This document shows positions 10,646 through 22,028 of a stretch of DNA of 64,000 nt, in pieces. The position numbers were made by a program, and so were the translations under genes. Location of the stretch: NCBI GenBank assembly GCA_036362985.1, contig JAYGXS010000003.1, forward strand, positions 2,535,565-2,599,564. Direction: 5' to 3'. This DNA comes from Ligula intestinalis (taxonomy: Eukaryota > Platyhelminthes > Cestoda > Diphyllobothriidea > Diphyllobothriidae). The notes below the pieces were generated by a model that had not been told where the DNA came from, searched no databases, and worked only from the letters and a program-made list of their open reading frames with translations. Numbering within the stretch: the stretch's first letter is position 1; each line of letters opens with the position of its first letter.

Positions 10646-12241
10646 CTTATGCAGCGTTTAATTTTCCCTAAAAATCAAATTTTGGCTAATCGGATTTAAT
10701 TTAGAATAAAGTAGTAAATAAAAACGCCAAAAGTTGTTTGTTTATGGCTATAAATCGTACGTAAAGCGCCAAACTAGCGCAAAGTAGAAACATTGGCAGT
10801 GACAGTTCATTTGGAAACACCTAGTGTTCGATGGTACTGCATATGTACATATGCATATTGTCAAATACTCATAATGTTTCTCTATTGTATGCTTTACTGC
10901 TGAAAGCTGTTTTGCTTGAATCAGTTGCATGTGGTCAGATGTTTCTTATCAGCAAGTTTTAAGAAGAAGCAAAAAAAAAACATTTTTTAGTAAATTCTTT
11001 TATGCAGTTAAAATTGTTTTCAGCGAATGTGATAATCCAATATTCTGGTAGCTGAAGAAATGTCCTCACAATTTTCTTTTCAATCTGTGGTCTTCTGGGA
11101 GACGTAATGCATGTTATTCACCACCTAAATTATAATGGTCTTCATCTGCATAAGAACCAAATTGTCGGAAGAAATGCTCTTGACAGAATAAACTGGCAAG
11201 TGCACGCAATAAAGGGTTCGTTGTTGAAGAAAACTGATCACTTAGAAATTACGTTAGGCTACCTTTAAACTGCGAATGAACATTGACAAATAATCCTAGG
11301 AGTAAGTTTGTAGGCAAAGGTTATTTATCAATGGTCCCTGTTGTGCACATAAAGTCATGCCTGAAATATTTCCGTAGATTATTATCTTTGAAGCATTCAT
11401 TTAAAATCAGGTTAGCTTAGGGGAGTTTAGGCGCTATTTATTGATTAAAATGCACGTAGTGCTCTTAAAAAATAAGTAGAACATTTTATGGATAGAAGTG
11501 TTTTCAAGCTGAACAGACAGACGAAATTTGACATTTACGGAAAATCGTAGAGTGAAGGAGAAAGCTAGTGCAGTTGTGCAGCTTATTGACAACGAAAAAT
11601 TACACGAGGCAGCAGTTCTTTGCAACTATTTGAATGGCATTTGTGTGTCTAAAAACAAAAGCCTGACGCTCATGGAAGAAAAATGTATGACTGGGATAAG
11701 ATCTTCAGGATAATGAGATTGTCTGATACTGTGAAACGCTCCTTGTCGTCGGAGCGAAAGCCTTCTTCCCTTAATAAAGTGACTTAACTAGATACAGTAT
11801 CAATTTTTGACGAGGCAGAACAGGGGAGGCAGTTGCGGATTTCATCAATATGTGTAGGATGAAAACAAAATAGGAACCGTGGAGTTCACCAACATCATCC
11901 CTGAACATCATCACTGAAGAGCCCACCATGATCTTCAATGGTCCAATGCGAGTCGGGAAAAGGAAGGACATAATGATGCTGCGCAGACTATGACAAATTC
12001 GTGTTGTAGATGCGATGACTGACGAGACCATTGCTGATTGCATTGGGTTAGACAGAAAAGACCTCAAAGACGTTCGCATGTGTTTTTGGTGATGCCTAGT
12101 TGACCTGTCTATATTAAAACGATGCTGATACCGTAACCAGAGAAGGCGCAACCACCAATTTAAACATAATAAATCAAAAAGGGTTTTGGTTATTAATAAA
12201 ATTCAAAACCATATGTGCATGACCATGACTATGTTATCATC
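10646..12241. other. No recognisable genes
   Basis: About 1.6 kb. A 126-codon minus frame (11771-12151) is the longest and has no recognisable domain. The plus strand in the same stretch has short segments that could be an old transposon, but nothing was strong enough to call. Confidence 0.35.
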
Positions 12242-12312
12242 ACCTATGATTTAGGATTCCCGAGGGAATCCGGAACGTCAGACAAATAAAAAACCTGTTC
12301 CGATGATAGAAT
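12242..12312 (+). repeat. PLE family E 3' terminus with degenerate hammerhead
   Basis: CACCTATGATTTAGGATTCCCGAG, GGAATCCGGAACGTCAGAC and AATAAA followed by CATCTTCTG match the E terminus at 3419-3499. The body of the element is missing. Confidence 0.65.
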
Positions 12313-13589
12313 TTTCATCTTCTGAAATGCAAAACTATCTGAATCTTACCTGTGTTATGCATAAAGTCAGGGCGATTGTATGGGATGAAAGAAAGCTAAA
12401 AATTTGCATTCATAGCTTGCATATTTATATTTTAAAATTGAAGTTATACGACTGCAACGCAAGTTTTTTAAGACTGGCTGCTTTACAAGTGAACACTTGC
12501 ACGGATAAAAATCTAAATCCAAACTCTCTCTGGTAAATGTGCTATGAGCATATTAAATGAGTGCCGCTGAGTTAAGCAAAAATAAACCTTATGAATCATT
12601 CCAAAATATTGGCTTGTAAATGTATTTTGTTGAAGACGGGTCCTACTGATACGCTTAAAATAGCATACCATCGTCCACATCTCATTTAAATTATCATGGA
12701 CAGTTCAGACCCCCGCCGTATGCCGGCAATATTAGATAGGAAAATGCACCTTAATGATACATATAAAAGGGGCGTTTAATTTATGATATAACACGTCCGA
12801 CGTCAAAATCTGAAATGAATGGATATTATTAAGATTTAAGCTCTCGTATAATTTCAAACACAAGTTGAGTTCAGGATATCTGGCGGAAGTTTATTTATGC
12901 TTCTTTGAATCCGCGCAGCACAATTATATCAAAATTTTGCAAATGAAAAATAAACGACATAGGCAATGTGAGAAACTTTAGAGGTAGGCAAAATATTTCG
13001 TGTCAGCAGTATTTGGAGACATACGTTTGCATGCATTAGTTTAATTTCGAAGTTACTTTAAGCGCGTGCACGCTTCAGGAAACGTAAAATAATCTCTGGT
13101 GTGCGAGCGTCATTATGAATATCAGCATGGACGTACCTACGCAGGGTAAGAAATAGTTTCATAAATAAGCACTACTTAAATATTGAAAGTAGAACTGTAA
13201 CAACAATGCATTGCTGAAATGAAGCATCAGATAACAGCGAGCAGATGGCTTTCTGATGCATACCGCAACATTTATCGACATCCTGAGGAAATATATATAT
13301 CATTATCCTTAGGCAAGGCATTCCAAACTTCATCTACCCTACTGGAGAATGAAAGCATAAGTGCGTCCAAAATGGAACCAGTCACATGCGGTGCACATGC
13401 TAATTCGATGTAATCGGCACTTATAATACGGCAGTCCTGACCAAATAATATGCCGAAAAATAGTATAAGATTGTCACACGTCTGCCCATATTTTAGAGGA
13501 AAGTCATCGAGACAAGCTCGTCACGTAAAATTTAGTCATTGCAGACCGCTGACGTTTTTCGAGGAAGGTGGTTGAATGTCAGTACGCTT
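12313..13589. other. No recognisable feature
   Basis: About 1.3 kb of AT-rich sequence with no domain, repeat or exon recognised. Confidence 0.4.
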
Positions 13590-14045
13590 AGACATACTGT
13601 CAAAAGTCCAAACACCTCAGTTATACAGTCTTCACAGAAGAATTAGAACGCCCCCTTGAAGACGTTTAGAACTGATATCACAGAAGTAACCAATGTTGCA
13701 CAATAACGGGACGGTCTTAATAAAGTATTTCTACATGCACCCTTGCGTTCTAGGTGTCCATCGTTTACAGGTATGTGCCATTTAGAAAGTAGAATATGCT
13801 TTTTGTACGTCAGGTTCCAGCGATTTGTTGCATTTGCTCATGTTCCTGTTAAACGGTTAATTTAAGGTGTGAGCCATTGCTCAAGTCGGCCTTGGTTTGC
13901 CCGCAATCGTCTTGCAGCAACTCTGTGTCGTATAATAATTCGGATCTTGGTATCATTGGCAAACATAACGACAACGCACTGCGGTTCATTTATGCAGTCA
14001 TTAACGTATAGATAGACAAATTCCTGACAATCTCGGTGTCTTGGT
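13590..14045 (-). pseudogene. Family B RT fragment (motif C to thumb), very decayed
   Basis: On the minus strand, in shifting frames, VYLYVNDCINEPQ is followed by VMFANDTKI (motif C, usually FADD, here with D changed to N), a RLEQW segment, and further on CATLVTSVISVLNVF. These match, in order, YIDDC / FADDLKL / LEQ / post-QKDL blocks of the copy at 37.9-38.3 kb. Several frameshifts and the lost catalytic Asp make it a relic. Confidence 0.6.
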
Positions 14046-14216
14046 AGTTAAATCTAAGGGGATTTAAAAAATCCCGAGAAGAACACGACAGCAGGCAAAA
14101 GCGTTGTCCGTTTTACTCGACGCGTGGTTTTTAAAGCAAAATATCTCAAATAGATCCTGGAGCTATATATTTGAGAAGAAGAAGACTCGATTGCTGGGAC
14201 AATACTTTTATTTGCT

Positions 14217-14414
14217 CATTTGACGAGACCCAGCCACACGTTCAAATTTGATAAGACTGAAATTCATGCAAGAGGTGACAATCAGGTGAGCCGAGAACTA
14301 CTTGAGTCATGGTTCACGGGCCCCCAATCCATCAACAAGTGCAACGATTTGCCCAATCCATATTCAATCCTGCGATTCAATTTGGCCAAAGCAAACCGTC
14401 ACTTGGGGAACTAG
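14217..14414 (+). pseudogene. C-terminal tail of the PLE family F protein
   Basis: About 64 codons: SHTFKFDKTE, an RGDNQVSRELLESWF segment and SINKCNDLPNPYSILRFNLAK, then a stop. This is the conserved region C-terminal to the GIY-YIG nuclease in Penelope-like proteins. Its counterpart in family F is at 25179-25460 minus. Nuclease and RT are absent here. Confidence 0.75.
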
Positions 14415-14649
14415 CAAGCCACCGCCTCATCTTACGCCAACAACGGAGAGCGAGAGGGCCGAGCTACCATCATGCCCGAGCTCACCACCCGTGATGAAAG
14501 TTCAACAGGTCAGAGCCCGCGTGCCGTCCAACAAGCAATCCACGCACAAGAAGGCAATTAACGTTAATTGTCGCTGTATGCTTGCAGTAGTGAATGTTTC
14601 CTATAAATAATGCAAACTTCTGTGCATGCTTTACCTGTTTCTGCTACTC

Positions 14650-14700
14650 ATGTCTCTGATGATGAATCCGCGACGGATGTCGAAACGTCAGGCGAATAAA
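14650..14700 (+). ncRNA. Hammerhead ribozyme motif, PLE family F (core intact)
   Basis: The core reads CTGATGA (14656-14662), a T, stem II of GAATCC with GGATGTC (outer GA/TC pairs, one bulged G, then ATCC/GGAT, five-base loop), GAA (14682-14684), ACGT (14685-14688) and C (14689) before AGG. Predicted self-cleavage is between 14689 and 14690. Stem I can form five pairs between AGGCG and TGTCT, including G-U pairs. Stem III is only the two pairs A-U and C-G formed by self-complementary ACGT, with no loop, so the RNA could adopt the fold only between two copies. Hammerheads of this minimal kind are established in Penelope-like elements. Confidence 0.7.
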
Positions 14701-14929
14701 CGTATTTTCTTAGCGATCGAGTTTTTTTCTTTTCAATTGCTTCCTGGGACTCGTATGTTTGCTTGCATTGGCATCTTTATCTGTGTAAAAGCAGTCTGAG
14801 ATAAATGGTCGCTGTTTCCGAATTTAATGAGTAAATTACGTTGTCTTTTCCGTGCTTGAACATGATTTAGCAATGCTTACACCAGGAAATGCGTTAGCGG
14901 TACGAGAATTGAGAAAATCCCAGTGAGCA

Positions 14930-15075
14930 GTCGGACGAAGTGTATCGCATACCCTGTCTAAAATGCCCCATAAATTGCGTGGGACAAACTGGACGCATGC
15001 TGAGTTTGCACATACCCAAACATTAGCTGGCCGTCTACGGGGTGACGCATTATCGCAGCGCATTCGTTGACGATT
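14930..15075 (+). pseudogene. GIY-YIG nuclease fragment of a Penelope-like element
   Basis: The plus strand encodes VYRIPCLKCPINCVGQTGRML and, after a few codons, a stop in KH-LAV. The VYRIPC, VGQTGRML and histidine positions match the family G nuclease at 2303-2608 (VYRIPCLNSPCNYTGQTERML). It lies about 200 bp beyond the family F terminus and belongs to a different, otherwise lost copy. Confidence 0.65.
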
Positions 15076-17917
15076 CTATCTTTGACGAGGGGTTCCCTTA
15101 ACAGTTCGAAAACTCAGACAAATCAAAAGTATGGTTTCGCCGATCGACACGGCTTCTGATTTTCAATAAAAAGACATACATGGGATGTGAACCCTTGCCT
15201 CCACTTTCCATTCTTTACGGCTGTAAAATTCGTTTACTTTTAAACGCACAGTAGTTTCGCTCTAGGAAATTTAGGGGATAGATTTAAGGTAAATGCAAAT
15301 TAAAAACGTGCTAGGTAACTTTATATTGCGATGCCTTCTGTATTGATGGGGACTGTTTGCATCTTGATGTTTTCCTGAATCACAGTTCCATACCTTTTTA
15401 GTGCCAACATCGGAAACCGCAATAAATGTTTAATCATAACCTGGGATACGCCCTTGAGCTTAATATTATTTGCTCTCAATGTCCAGAGAGTCTTTAGCAT
15501 TACGAATGAAAAAACGAATCTGTGGTTCAAGTTTTTGCAAGTCTATGGTTTTGTTGTATATTTTAAACAATTGTCCCCATATATACACAAAATTTCGGTA
15601 GTATCTGATGTTGTTTTTTCACATAAAATAGTAAGTGGTGTAACCAATTCAATATTTATGCCAGAAAAACAGGTGTGGTGGTTTGTAAACACTTCTAATC
15701 GATATTGGTGCATTCCTAAAAAGATGTATCGGTCCGTTCTACATAAAAAAATTAAATTAAAGAAGTTAGTTCCTTTTGTTAAATGCAAGAATGTTCCTTA
15801 CTTATAAAATACACATATTCTTTGTAATATAATTCTATTGCCTTACAAAATCTGGCTGAGGTTGTCGAAGATGAAGTCAAGTGCATCCAGGCAGTTTCGT
15901 GAAATTAGAAAAAAACTACTATGCCATATTTTCTTACTAACCCATGCATGACAATCGAAGATGGTATGCAAGTGGGAAGCAGGCTATTCGACTCCTTCGC
16001 CATGCGGCCTCTATAGAACTGCAACCTATATGAATTCCGGTCAACATGAAACTTGTCAATTACCAAACCGGATGAATAAGGCTTCCATAAAAATGTATCT
16101 ATGCCTACTACTATCCGAGGGCATCATCGAACTCGAAGGATGTCTAGCAGTAGCACCTAGCGTGTTCTATCAGATCTTAAGTTTTGGGCTGTTTGAGAGC
16201 ATCTGTGCTTACCTGACTTAGCGAAAGCAATCTTACAGGAGCAGAATAGGCCGAAATGCACAATGTACGTGGCCAGAATTTTGTTTTCTTTGCATGTCAT
16301 GGGGATGATTAATGCATTTTTTATTGAGTTTAATACCTACGGCGTTAACCTGGTTAAGCGGTAGGCATAAACAAGTTATTGATACATTTCCAGTTATCTG
16401 ATGTAAGGATGTCAGCAAGTAGTTACGTCCAAATATTTTGAAACGGACCATAAGTCTGTAAAAATTTTGCCTGCTCTATGCGGAAAATGAACTGGATTTT
16501 GTCTGCTCTGTTAATATTTTGATACTTTAAGTATTTTAAATATTGTCCAAAACCCTTATGCGTACATTAAGATGGAGATAGGAAACATTTAGCCTTAACC
16601 TTGCATGGCAGTATGGTACACCGCGACTTCTATATATAAAGTAAAACAGTTAACTGAACGGCATCAAATGCAACAAAAAACGAGCCCCCAGGATCGTTGC
16701 CATCAAAGTCATGGCGGAGCATTTCGTTTATAAATAGGGTTCTCCAAAATCCTGACGAGATACCTTGTGACTCTCGGAAAAGAAGTTGCTCACGGGCTAC
16801 CTTGCACAATCTACAAACAATTAATGGAGCCAAAAAACATGTAGTGACTAGCTCGCGTTAAATTACACTTTTTCGAAGGCCTACGGACGCTACTCTTTAT
16901 GTCTAGGAACAGCCAATCACAGTTGCCGCAAGGTTGCTTTCTAACCCAGCGACGAATAACAAGCCTGCGCGCGTGCACGCTTAATCTCTGGGCAGTGGGG
17001 GCTCCTTCAACTAGACCGTACTTGAGACCTGACTATCTTCCTAGTTGGTCGTCTGCTACCAAATCAAATTCCTCCTATCTTTTTTTCCGTTCCTTTGTGT
17101 GCACAATAAACTATTCCTAAAACTAGCCTCCACCTATTTCGTCTCCACCAGCAACCATGGTCTGCAGATCATAGTTGCTATGGTTCAACTTATTTAACCG
17201 TCTGCGATAAACTCTATCCCGAAGCAGGAGAAATCAGGCGTTGTCTATTTAGTTTAATGTAATTTCGACACGAGTAAATAGGTTGGAAAAACCGGGCAAC
17301 ATCCAAGGTCAAATCGTTTGTGAATTACCGCGTAGGTTTTCTGACTATGCCACTTGCCTGAACACATGTATCCATTATTTTGCATGTACTTTTTGCGGAA
17401 TGCCCAGAGGATCTGAGTGGGCTATTGTTTATTTATTTTTCGTCTTAAGTCCGTGATGCCAGCATCCGGTTCCCTTCCTAGTGCGATGAGCACGCAATTA
17501 ATGTTCGGAGGAAATGCACGACATTATGATGCAATCATAGAGCTACACAATGTTCTAACCCAAGGTAGGCATGATTTTTGATGAAGCTCCACGTGGCTTT
17601 TCGTGGCAGTGATAGCAACATTGAGGTATTTGCACTGAAGATGTCAATGTTTGGCAAGAGAGAATAGAGATTTGGCTCAGCGTTGGTGGCTGTAGATTTT
17701 TTTAGACTGTTTTTTTTCAAGAAGTGACATGCGCTGAGATTACCCACTAAAAACAAAAACTTGCGCCAAGTTAATTTGATTAATTCGTAAAATTCTACAG
17801 GCATCGATTCAAACCTTCAAAGCTGACTTGAGTTTGGCAGCAGCGCTCAAACCAAGGCTGCAAATTTCTGCTTTTAATAGGTTTTTCACCATGAATTCCT
17901 ACTCCAACAGTGTTATA
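15076..17917. other. No recognisable genes
   Basis: About 2.8 kb. The 117-codon frame at 15454-15807 plus is AT-driven, with no domain and an overlapping open frame opposite. The GC-richer patch at 16870-17125, ending in CACAATAAACTATTCC, may be the tail of an unidentified retroelement. Nothing firmer is visible. Confidence 0.35.
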
Positions 17918-17990
17918 CAGTGGCGTCCGGTTAATGTGGACACCTCCGTTCCAGGCCAACTGTCCATATTAACTGGTTGTCCACATTAAG
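17918..17990. repeat. Left terminal and subterminal repeats of the pogo-like element
   Basis: The terminal inverted repeat is followed by copies of TGTCCACATTAA-like sequence in both orientations (TTAATGTGGACA at the tip, TGTCCATATTAA, TGTCCACATTAA). The right end has at least four more. Clustered short subterminal repeats are typical transposase-binding sites. Confidence 0.7.
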
Positions 17991-18054
17991 CGAACTGACC
18001 CCAAACCAGTCGTTTCTACGTATAAAAAACAGAATTTTGCATCTGAATGAAGTT

Positions 18055-18405
18055 TTATTGAAAGAAAATGCTCAGTTTTGATTGCTTTGGTGGAAACTTT
18101 TCTCTTAAAGCTCCCCTTAAGTTCTTTATCACAGTGTCAAAATTCTCCACATCAAAACCTTGTTGTCGATGTCCCGTTTCGAGTACGGCCAATGCCGCCC
18201 TCATTTCTTTTGATGAGACTGAAGGCTCGACTTCTTCGTCTTCCTCATCAGACTCTTCTTCCTGCTCGTCTGGTACCTTCTTGGCATCTGCAGATACTTC
18301 GGCAAGTTTGCCTGTCACCTCCTCCAGTGTTGCCTCCTCGGCGACTTCGGCATCGTCGTCGATTGAAACCCACTTTAGAAAACTCTCGATCCTGTCCTCT
18401 GTCAC
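18055..18405 (-). pseudogene. C-terminal acidic tail of a pogo-like transposase
   Basis: A 116-codon frame with a very acidic middle (EEESDEEDEEVE) followed by MRAALAVLETGHRQQGF and a closing NLRGALREKF segment. Tigger/jerky-type transposases end with a similar acidic linker and a short helical segment. The start at 18405 is arbitrary. The sequence joining it to the helix-turn-helix (18452-18664) is out of frame and too short for the catalytic domain. The serine-rich frame on the opposite strand is a shadow of this acidic run. Confidence 0.6.
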
Positions 18406-18641
18406 GTCTTATGGGATCGGAATCGCGACTTCATTCTCTGCAACTTCCTCTTCAGTGGTGACGAAGCCCCCTTTCCTCCAGCAATTTACGATTGTCTCCG
18501 ACTTTGCCTTTTTCCACGAAGTGCTCAACATCTCCATGGCCTGAAGACGTCAATCTTCTTCGCAACGTTGTGAGCCAAACGCATGCCAGTCTCATCGATA
18601 TCCTTGTCCTTTCCATATCTATTGCGTTTCTGCGCAGGGCC

Positions 18642-18890
18642 TTATTCATCATCTGAAGCCTCACGACGAAGTTCCTCCTCTTTTTTCACCAATTTTCCCA
18701 ACATCGACTTGGAAACTCTAAGCTGGTCGGCTGCCTCTCGAAGACCAATTCGGGGTGACTGCTTCTTAAGGTAATGGAACTTGTTCAAAACATCCAGTTT
18801 TCTCTGTTGGTGTTCGATCCTTTCGCTTCCCCATCTGGGAAAGAAGGGAAAAAAAGATTGCCGAAGTCGAAGAACGACAGTCAAAAGCAC
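18642..18890 (-). pseudogene. N-terminal helix-turn-helix of a pogo/CENP-B-like transposase
   Basis: 82 codons: a basic leader, then KLDVLNKFHYLKKQ, LREAADQLRVSKSMLGKLVK and an EEELRR end, with a stop at 18642-18644. The pattern of a lysine-rich first helix and a RVS-containing recognition helix matches the psq/CENP-B N-terminal DNA-binding fold. In full-length relatives a second CENP-B domain and a DDE domain follow, and neither is recognisable here. It lies well inside the right terminus, reading leftward. Confidence 0.7.
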
Positions 18891-19249
18891 TTCACTTTCT
18901 CGTGATCAGCCTCCACACGTACACAACCACAGGCAAACCAACAGAAAAGCTTTGTGTACTGTTCATCTGAAGCAAAACTTTCAGAACAGGAGGCGGGAAT
19001 TCCCCGCCGCGGGTGATTTGGACTGGGTTTTGACAAAATCTGTGGTAAAGCAGATAAGGGAGACAAGGGTGAGGATACGGGGGCAGGGCAGGGGGAGTGG
19101 GAATAGCCTAGATGACGTATTGGCGGCCTCCTTCGACAGCTGCACCTTCCAACTGTGGCGAACAGGACGGGGGATTTCCCCACCACGGGCGAGTTGGACT
19201 GGATGTTTGACAAAATCTGTGGGTCGATTGACCGGTTGACAGCTTAGTG

Positions 19250-19379
19250 CTGGCCACATTAAGCGGTGGCTGTCCAGATTAACCGGAGGATTTAACTATG
19301 GAGAAATTCCGCTCCTGGCCAACTGTCCACATTCAGCGGTTGTCCACATTAACCGTGTCCACATAACCGGACTCCACTG
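19250..19379. repeat. Right terminal and subterminal repeats of the pogo-like element
   Basis: Several copies of CTGTCCACATT / TGTCCACATTAACCG stand in series before the terminal ACCGGACTCCACTG. The tip is the imperfect inverse of the left end. Confidence 0.75.
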
Positions 19380-19381
19380 TA

Positions 19382-20392
19382 TTAGGTTTGCAAAATTCAC
19401 TGGCGCATTTTAAATAAACTAGATGAAACAGAAATATGCTCACGGTACGGAACTGAGTGGGGTTTGGCTCAGGTTTTCAAAGGACCACAAAGGTGCCCTC
19501 TCCAAATCTCAACTTATTAGCATTTGAGCCTCCTCATCAACAACTGTGCTTACTTGGACAAAATCATTTGCCTCTAAGACTAATTGGCTTTTTCATAATA
19601 TTGACAGGAACAGTTTATCAGAAATACTTCAGTTTGAGCAGATGAAAAATTAGTGATATGAGTAGACTGCCAGCCGGCCGCAAGCAATAAAAACATTCGG
19701 CAGTATGCACCATAGCACTGTATTGAAATTTATTAAAGCTGTGAAAGGCAAGAACTTAATGTTTAGTCTTAATTACTAACACCACTGAGGGATTGCCTTA
19801 ACGCAGTTGCGTAATGTGGCTGAAAATGCTGTTCAATTTTAAACAATCAAAATTATGCGGAAGATTACTTTTATCTGTCTGTGGACTGTAAACATATTTG
19901 TTTAACCATTTGGCCATTTTGTGTACCAGCTTTATGGACTTTCGGAGGGCCATAAGCGCGTGCAATACAGTGGCTATCCAGGATCAGGAATTATGAATTC
20001 ATGGGGCTTAGTAACTGCGGCGGACGGCCCCCTCTGAGTGCTTCTTCGTCAACGCCATGCGCATTCGCAAGCGCCTGTTCCACTTAGTGACCTGAAGACC
20101 ACTTGACCAATTTCACTCGCAGACAAACGTGCGCACACACGCACGCACACGCGTGCCCAATTAGTCCAGGCTCCCAAAGGACAAGTTCACACACCACCCT
20201 TCGGCCAACGCAGCAGGGGGTCTTTACAGGCAACATCCCCTCGGGCAATTGCAACGCATCAATGACAGAACACTTGGACTCGCTTTACAGTCATGTAAAG
20301 GCAATTGTCATCGCCACACACAATACACATTCGACACTTTCAGGCCTGGCTAGACGCAGTCATGACCAGCACTTCAACAGTAGCCATTGCCA
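19382..20392. other. No recognisable genes
   Basis: About 1 kb. The part from 20100 to 20392 is richer in GC, with a short ACAC/GCAC run, and leads directly into a family A 5' scrap. It could be an older or longer 5' UTR of that family. The comparison needed for that is not available in this window. Confidence 0.35.
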
Positions 20393-20545
20393 CTGCCAAG
20401 GTCTGCTACACCAATCTACCTACAGTGGATCTATCTGCCCTCCTCTCTTTCTGTGTTTTTGATAACGGAGCAGCCCCTCCCAGCCATGCTGCCTCGACTC
20501 CTCCTCCTAGCCGTCGGGATTGGGGCCCAGCCGGCGAGGCACCTG
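20393..20545 (+). mobile_element. Family A 5' scrap (5' UTR plus leader, 2A motif destroyed)
   Basis: GCCAAGGTCTGCTACACCAATCTAC through TTTTTGATAACGGAGCAGCCCCTCC and CTCCTCCTAGCCGTCGGGATT align with 53088-53213 of copy A2. Where A2 has GIEANPGP this copy encodes GIGAQPA, so the 2A-like motif is gone. The remainder of the element is missing, and family B sequence follows within 70 bp. Confidence 0.75.
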
Positions 20546-20611
20546 ATCTAAAAAGGGCTAATTGCCATCCAGCCACCTGAGATGGCAAATGGGAGTTCTA
20601 TACACAATAAA

Positions 20612-21177
20612 CCCCCTCCGTTTGGAAAGTTGCGAACATGTACCCTATTCACAAGGGTGGATCCAGAACCAGCGCGAACAACTATCGACCAGTGAGCCTA
20701 ACGTACATCTGCTGTAAAGTTATGGAAAGGATCATCAAAAAGACCAATATGAAGTTCCTCGAGGAAAAATCCTTCTTAGATGGTGCCCAACACGGGCTTC
20801 GAGGAAACCACTCCTGCCTGACCAATATGCTTTAATCTATGAAGCAGTGGTCCAAGTCATTAGACGAAAATACCCCCGTAGATGTTGTTTACATAGACTT
20901 TAATAAAGCCTTCGAAAGTGTCCCTCACCAACGACTACTCGTCAAGGTTGGCGAATCCGGGATAAGAGGAAATTTACTAAATTGGGTAAGAGATTTTCTC
21001 ATAGGCCAATCGCAGTCCGTGTGCGCCGGAAACGCAAAATACTCTTCAGTGCCAGTTGTGAGTGGAGTGCCTCAGGGCTTCGTTCTTGGGCCACTGTTGT
21101 TCCTAATTTACGTCAACGACTGTAGGCATGGACTGCTCAGTAATGGAGTCTTGTTTGCAGATGATATTCAGATATAG
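20612..21177 (+). pseudogene. Reverse transcriptase core of copy B2
   Basis: The RT blocks occur in order: NNYRPVSLTYICCKVMERII (fingers), QHGLRGNHSCLTN, motif A as VVYIDFNKAFESVPHQRL, the B region SGVPQGFVLGPLLFLIYVND and motif C as LFADDIQI (about 21150-21174). The catalytic aspartates of motifs A and C are intact. One stop at 20833-20835 and the stop just after motif C interrupt the frame. The enzyme copies element RNA at the nicked target in live relatives. Confidence 0.85.
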
Positions 21178-21242
21178 CAACCCATCAGAAACGCTTATGA
21201 TGAACAAACTCTGCAAGAAGGACTTGACCGTCTAGGTGAATT

Positions 21243-22028
21243 GTGCAAAAATGGTTAATGTGGTTTAACTTTGAGAAGTGTGTCACACTGCGGCTCAAGA
21301 CGAAGAAAGTGAACGCGACGGATGACTCGCACAACCACGTACTCGATGGAAGGTGCCTGTCGAACTTCAATGAACAAAAAGATCTGGGTATGGCTATTGT
21401 GCCATCCCTGAAACCGTCTTTACAGTGTGCTAGGGCTGTCAAGAGAGCAAACAGTGTTCTGTTTGCCATTAAGCGAACTTTTGTCGACATAGACAAAAAA
21501 CTATTCGGCAAAATCTATGGAACATTTATTCACTCACATCTGGAGTATGGCGTTCAGGCGTGGCGACCATGGATCCACAAAGATAACCAGATGCTGCAAA
21601 GAATTCAGCGAAGGGCAACACAAATTGTTAAGGGCCTCAAGTCTTCATCTTACGAATGTAGACTAGAAGCAGTTAACGTTTTCCCCCTTGAGTATAGACA
21701 AATCCGGGGCGACCTCATACAGACGTACTGCCTCGTGAGGAACAGGAATTGTGCACTAAAGTTTGATGACTTCTTCGCCTTCGCCACTTCAACCAACCTC
21801 CTTGGGAATTCCTTCAAACTGCGGGAAACCCTATCCCATATAGAGTTGTGCAAGCAGTCGTTCTCAGAAAGAGTCATCGGTGCCTGGAATGGACTGTCCA
21901 AGGAGGTCGGAATGGCGAACTCCACAGATGCGTTTAGACGGAAACTGGATGAACATCTACTAAACACTTACCATTCACATGTACAAGGAAGCAGGAATAA
22001 TTTACGCCCCGGAAATACTTATAGATAA
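21243..22028 (+). pseudogene. C-terminal region of copy B2 ORF2
   Basis: A 261-codon frame in which the residues after the first 20 continue the RT thumb: NEQKDLGMAIVPSLKPSL, FGKIYGTFIHSHLEYGVQAW, QRIQRRATQIVKG, a LEYRQIRGDLIQTYCLV block and an end WNGLSKEV / FRRKLDEHL, the canonical C-terminus of CR1/jockey ORF2. The last 16 codons lie inside the first tandem unit. Confidence 0.8.

Larger units (their letters stand above)
14160..14745 (+). mobile_element. Penelope-like element, family F, 3' end copy
   Basis: The left edge is a scrap of inverted F terminus (GAAGAAGAAGACTCGATTGCTGGGACAATA). It joins directly to the end of the coding region, then a 3' region with CCTATAAATAATGC, a well-preserved hammerhead (14656-14690) and the direct terminus (CGATCGAGTTTTTTTCTTTTCAATTGCTTCCTGGGACTCG). 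The element is severely 5'-truncated, but its 3' end is the best F copy in the window. Confidence 0.8.
17918..19379 (-). mobile_element. pogo/Tigger-like DNA transposon, internally deleted
   Basis: The element is bounded by TA dinucleotides (17916-17917 and 19380-19381) and by imperfect terminal inverted repeats starting CAGTGGCGTCCGGTTAATG on the left and, reversed, CAGTGGAGTCCGGTTATG on the right. A TA target duplication and CAGT termini fit the pogo group of Tc1/mariner. Inside, the minus strand encodes an N-terminal CENP-B/pogo-type helix-turn-helix and an acidic C-terminal tail, but there is no room for a DDE catalytic domain. A 58-bp direct repeat (about 18990 and 19167) sits on the 5' side. 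It is probably a non-autonomous derivative. Confidence 0.85.

Noticed and set aside
11771..12151. 126-codon minus ORF considered as a transposase or RT piece
   Set aside because: I could not align any catalytic block with confidence on either strand.
15454..15807. 117-codon plus-strand ORF in AT-rich DNA
   Set aside because: No domain, an 81-codon ORF overlaps on the opposite strand, no splice context, and the codon use simply follows AT richness.
18068..18544. Serine-rich 158-codon plus-strand ORF
   Set aside because: It is the antisense of the acidic GAA/GAG-rich tail of the pogo-like transposase remnant.
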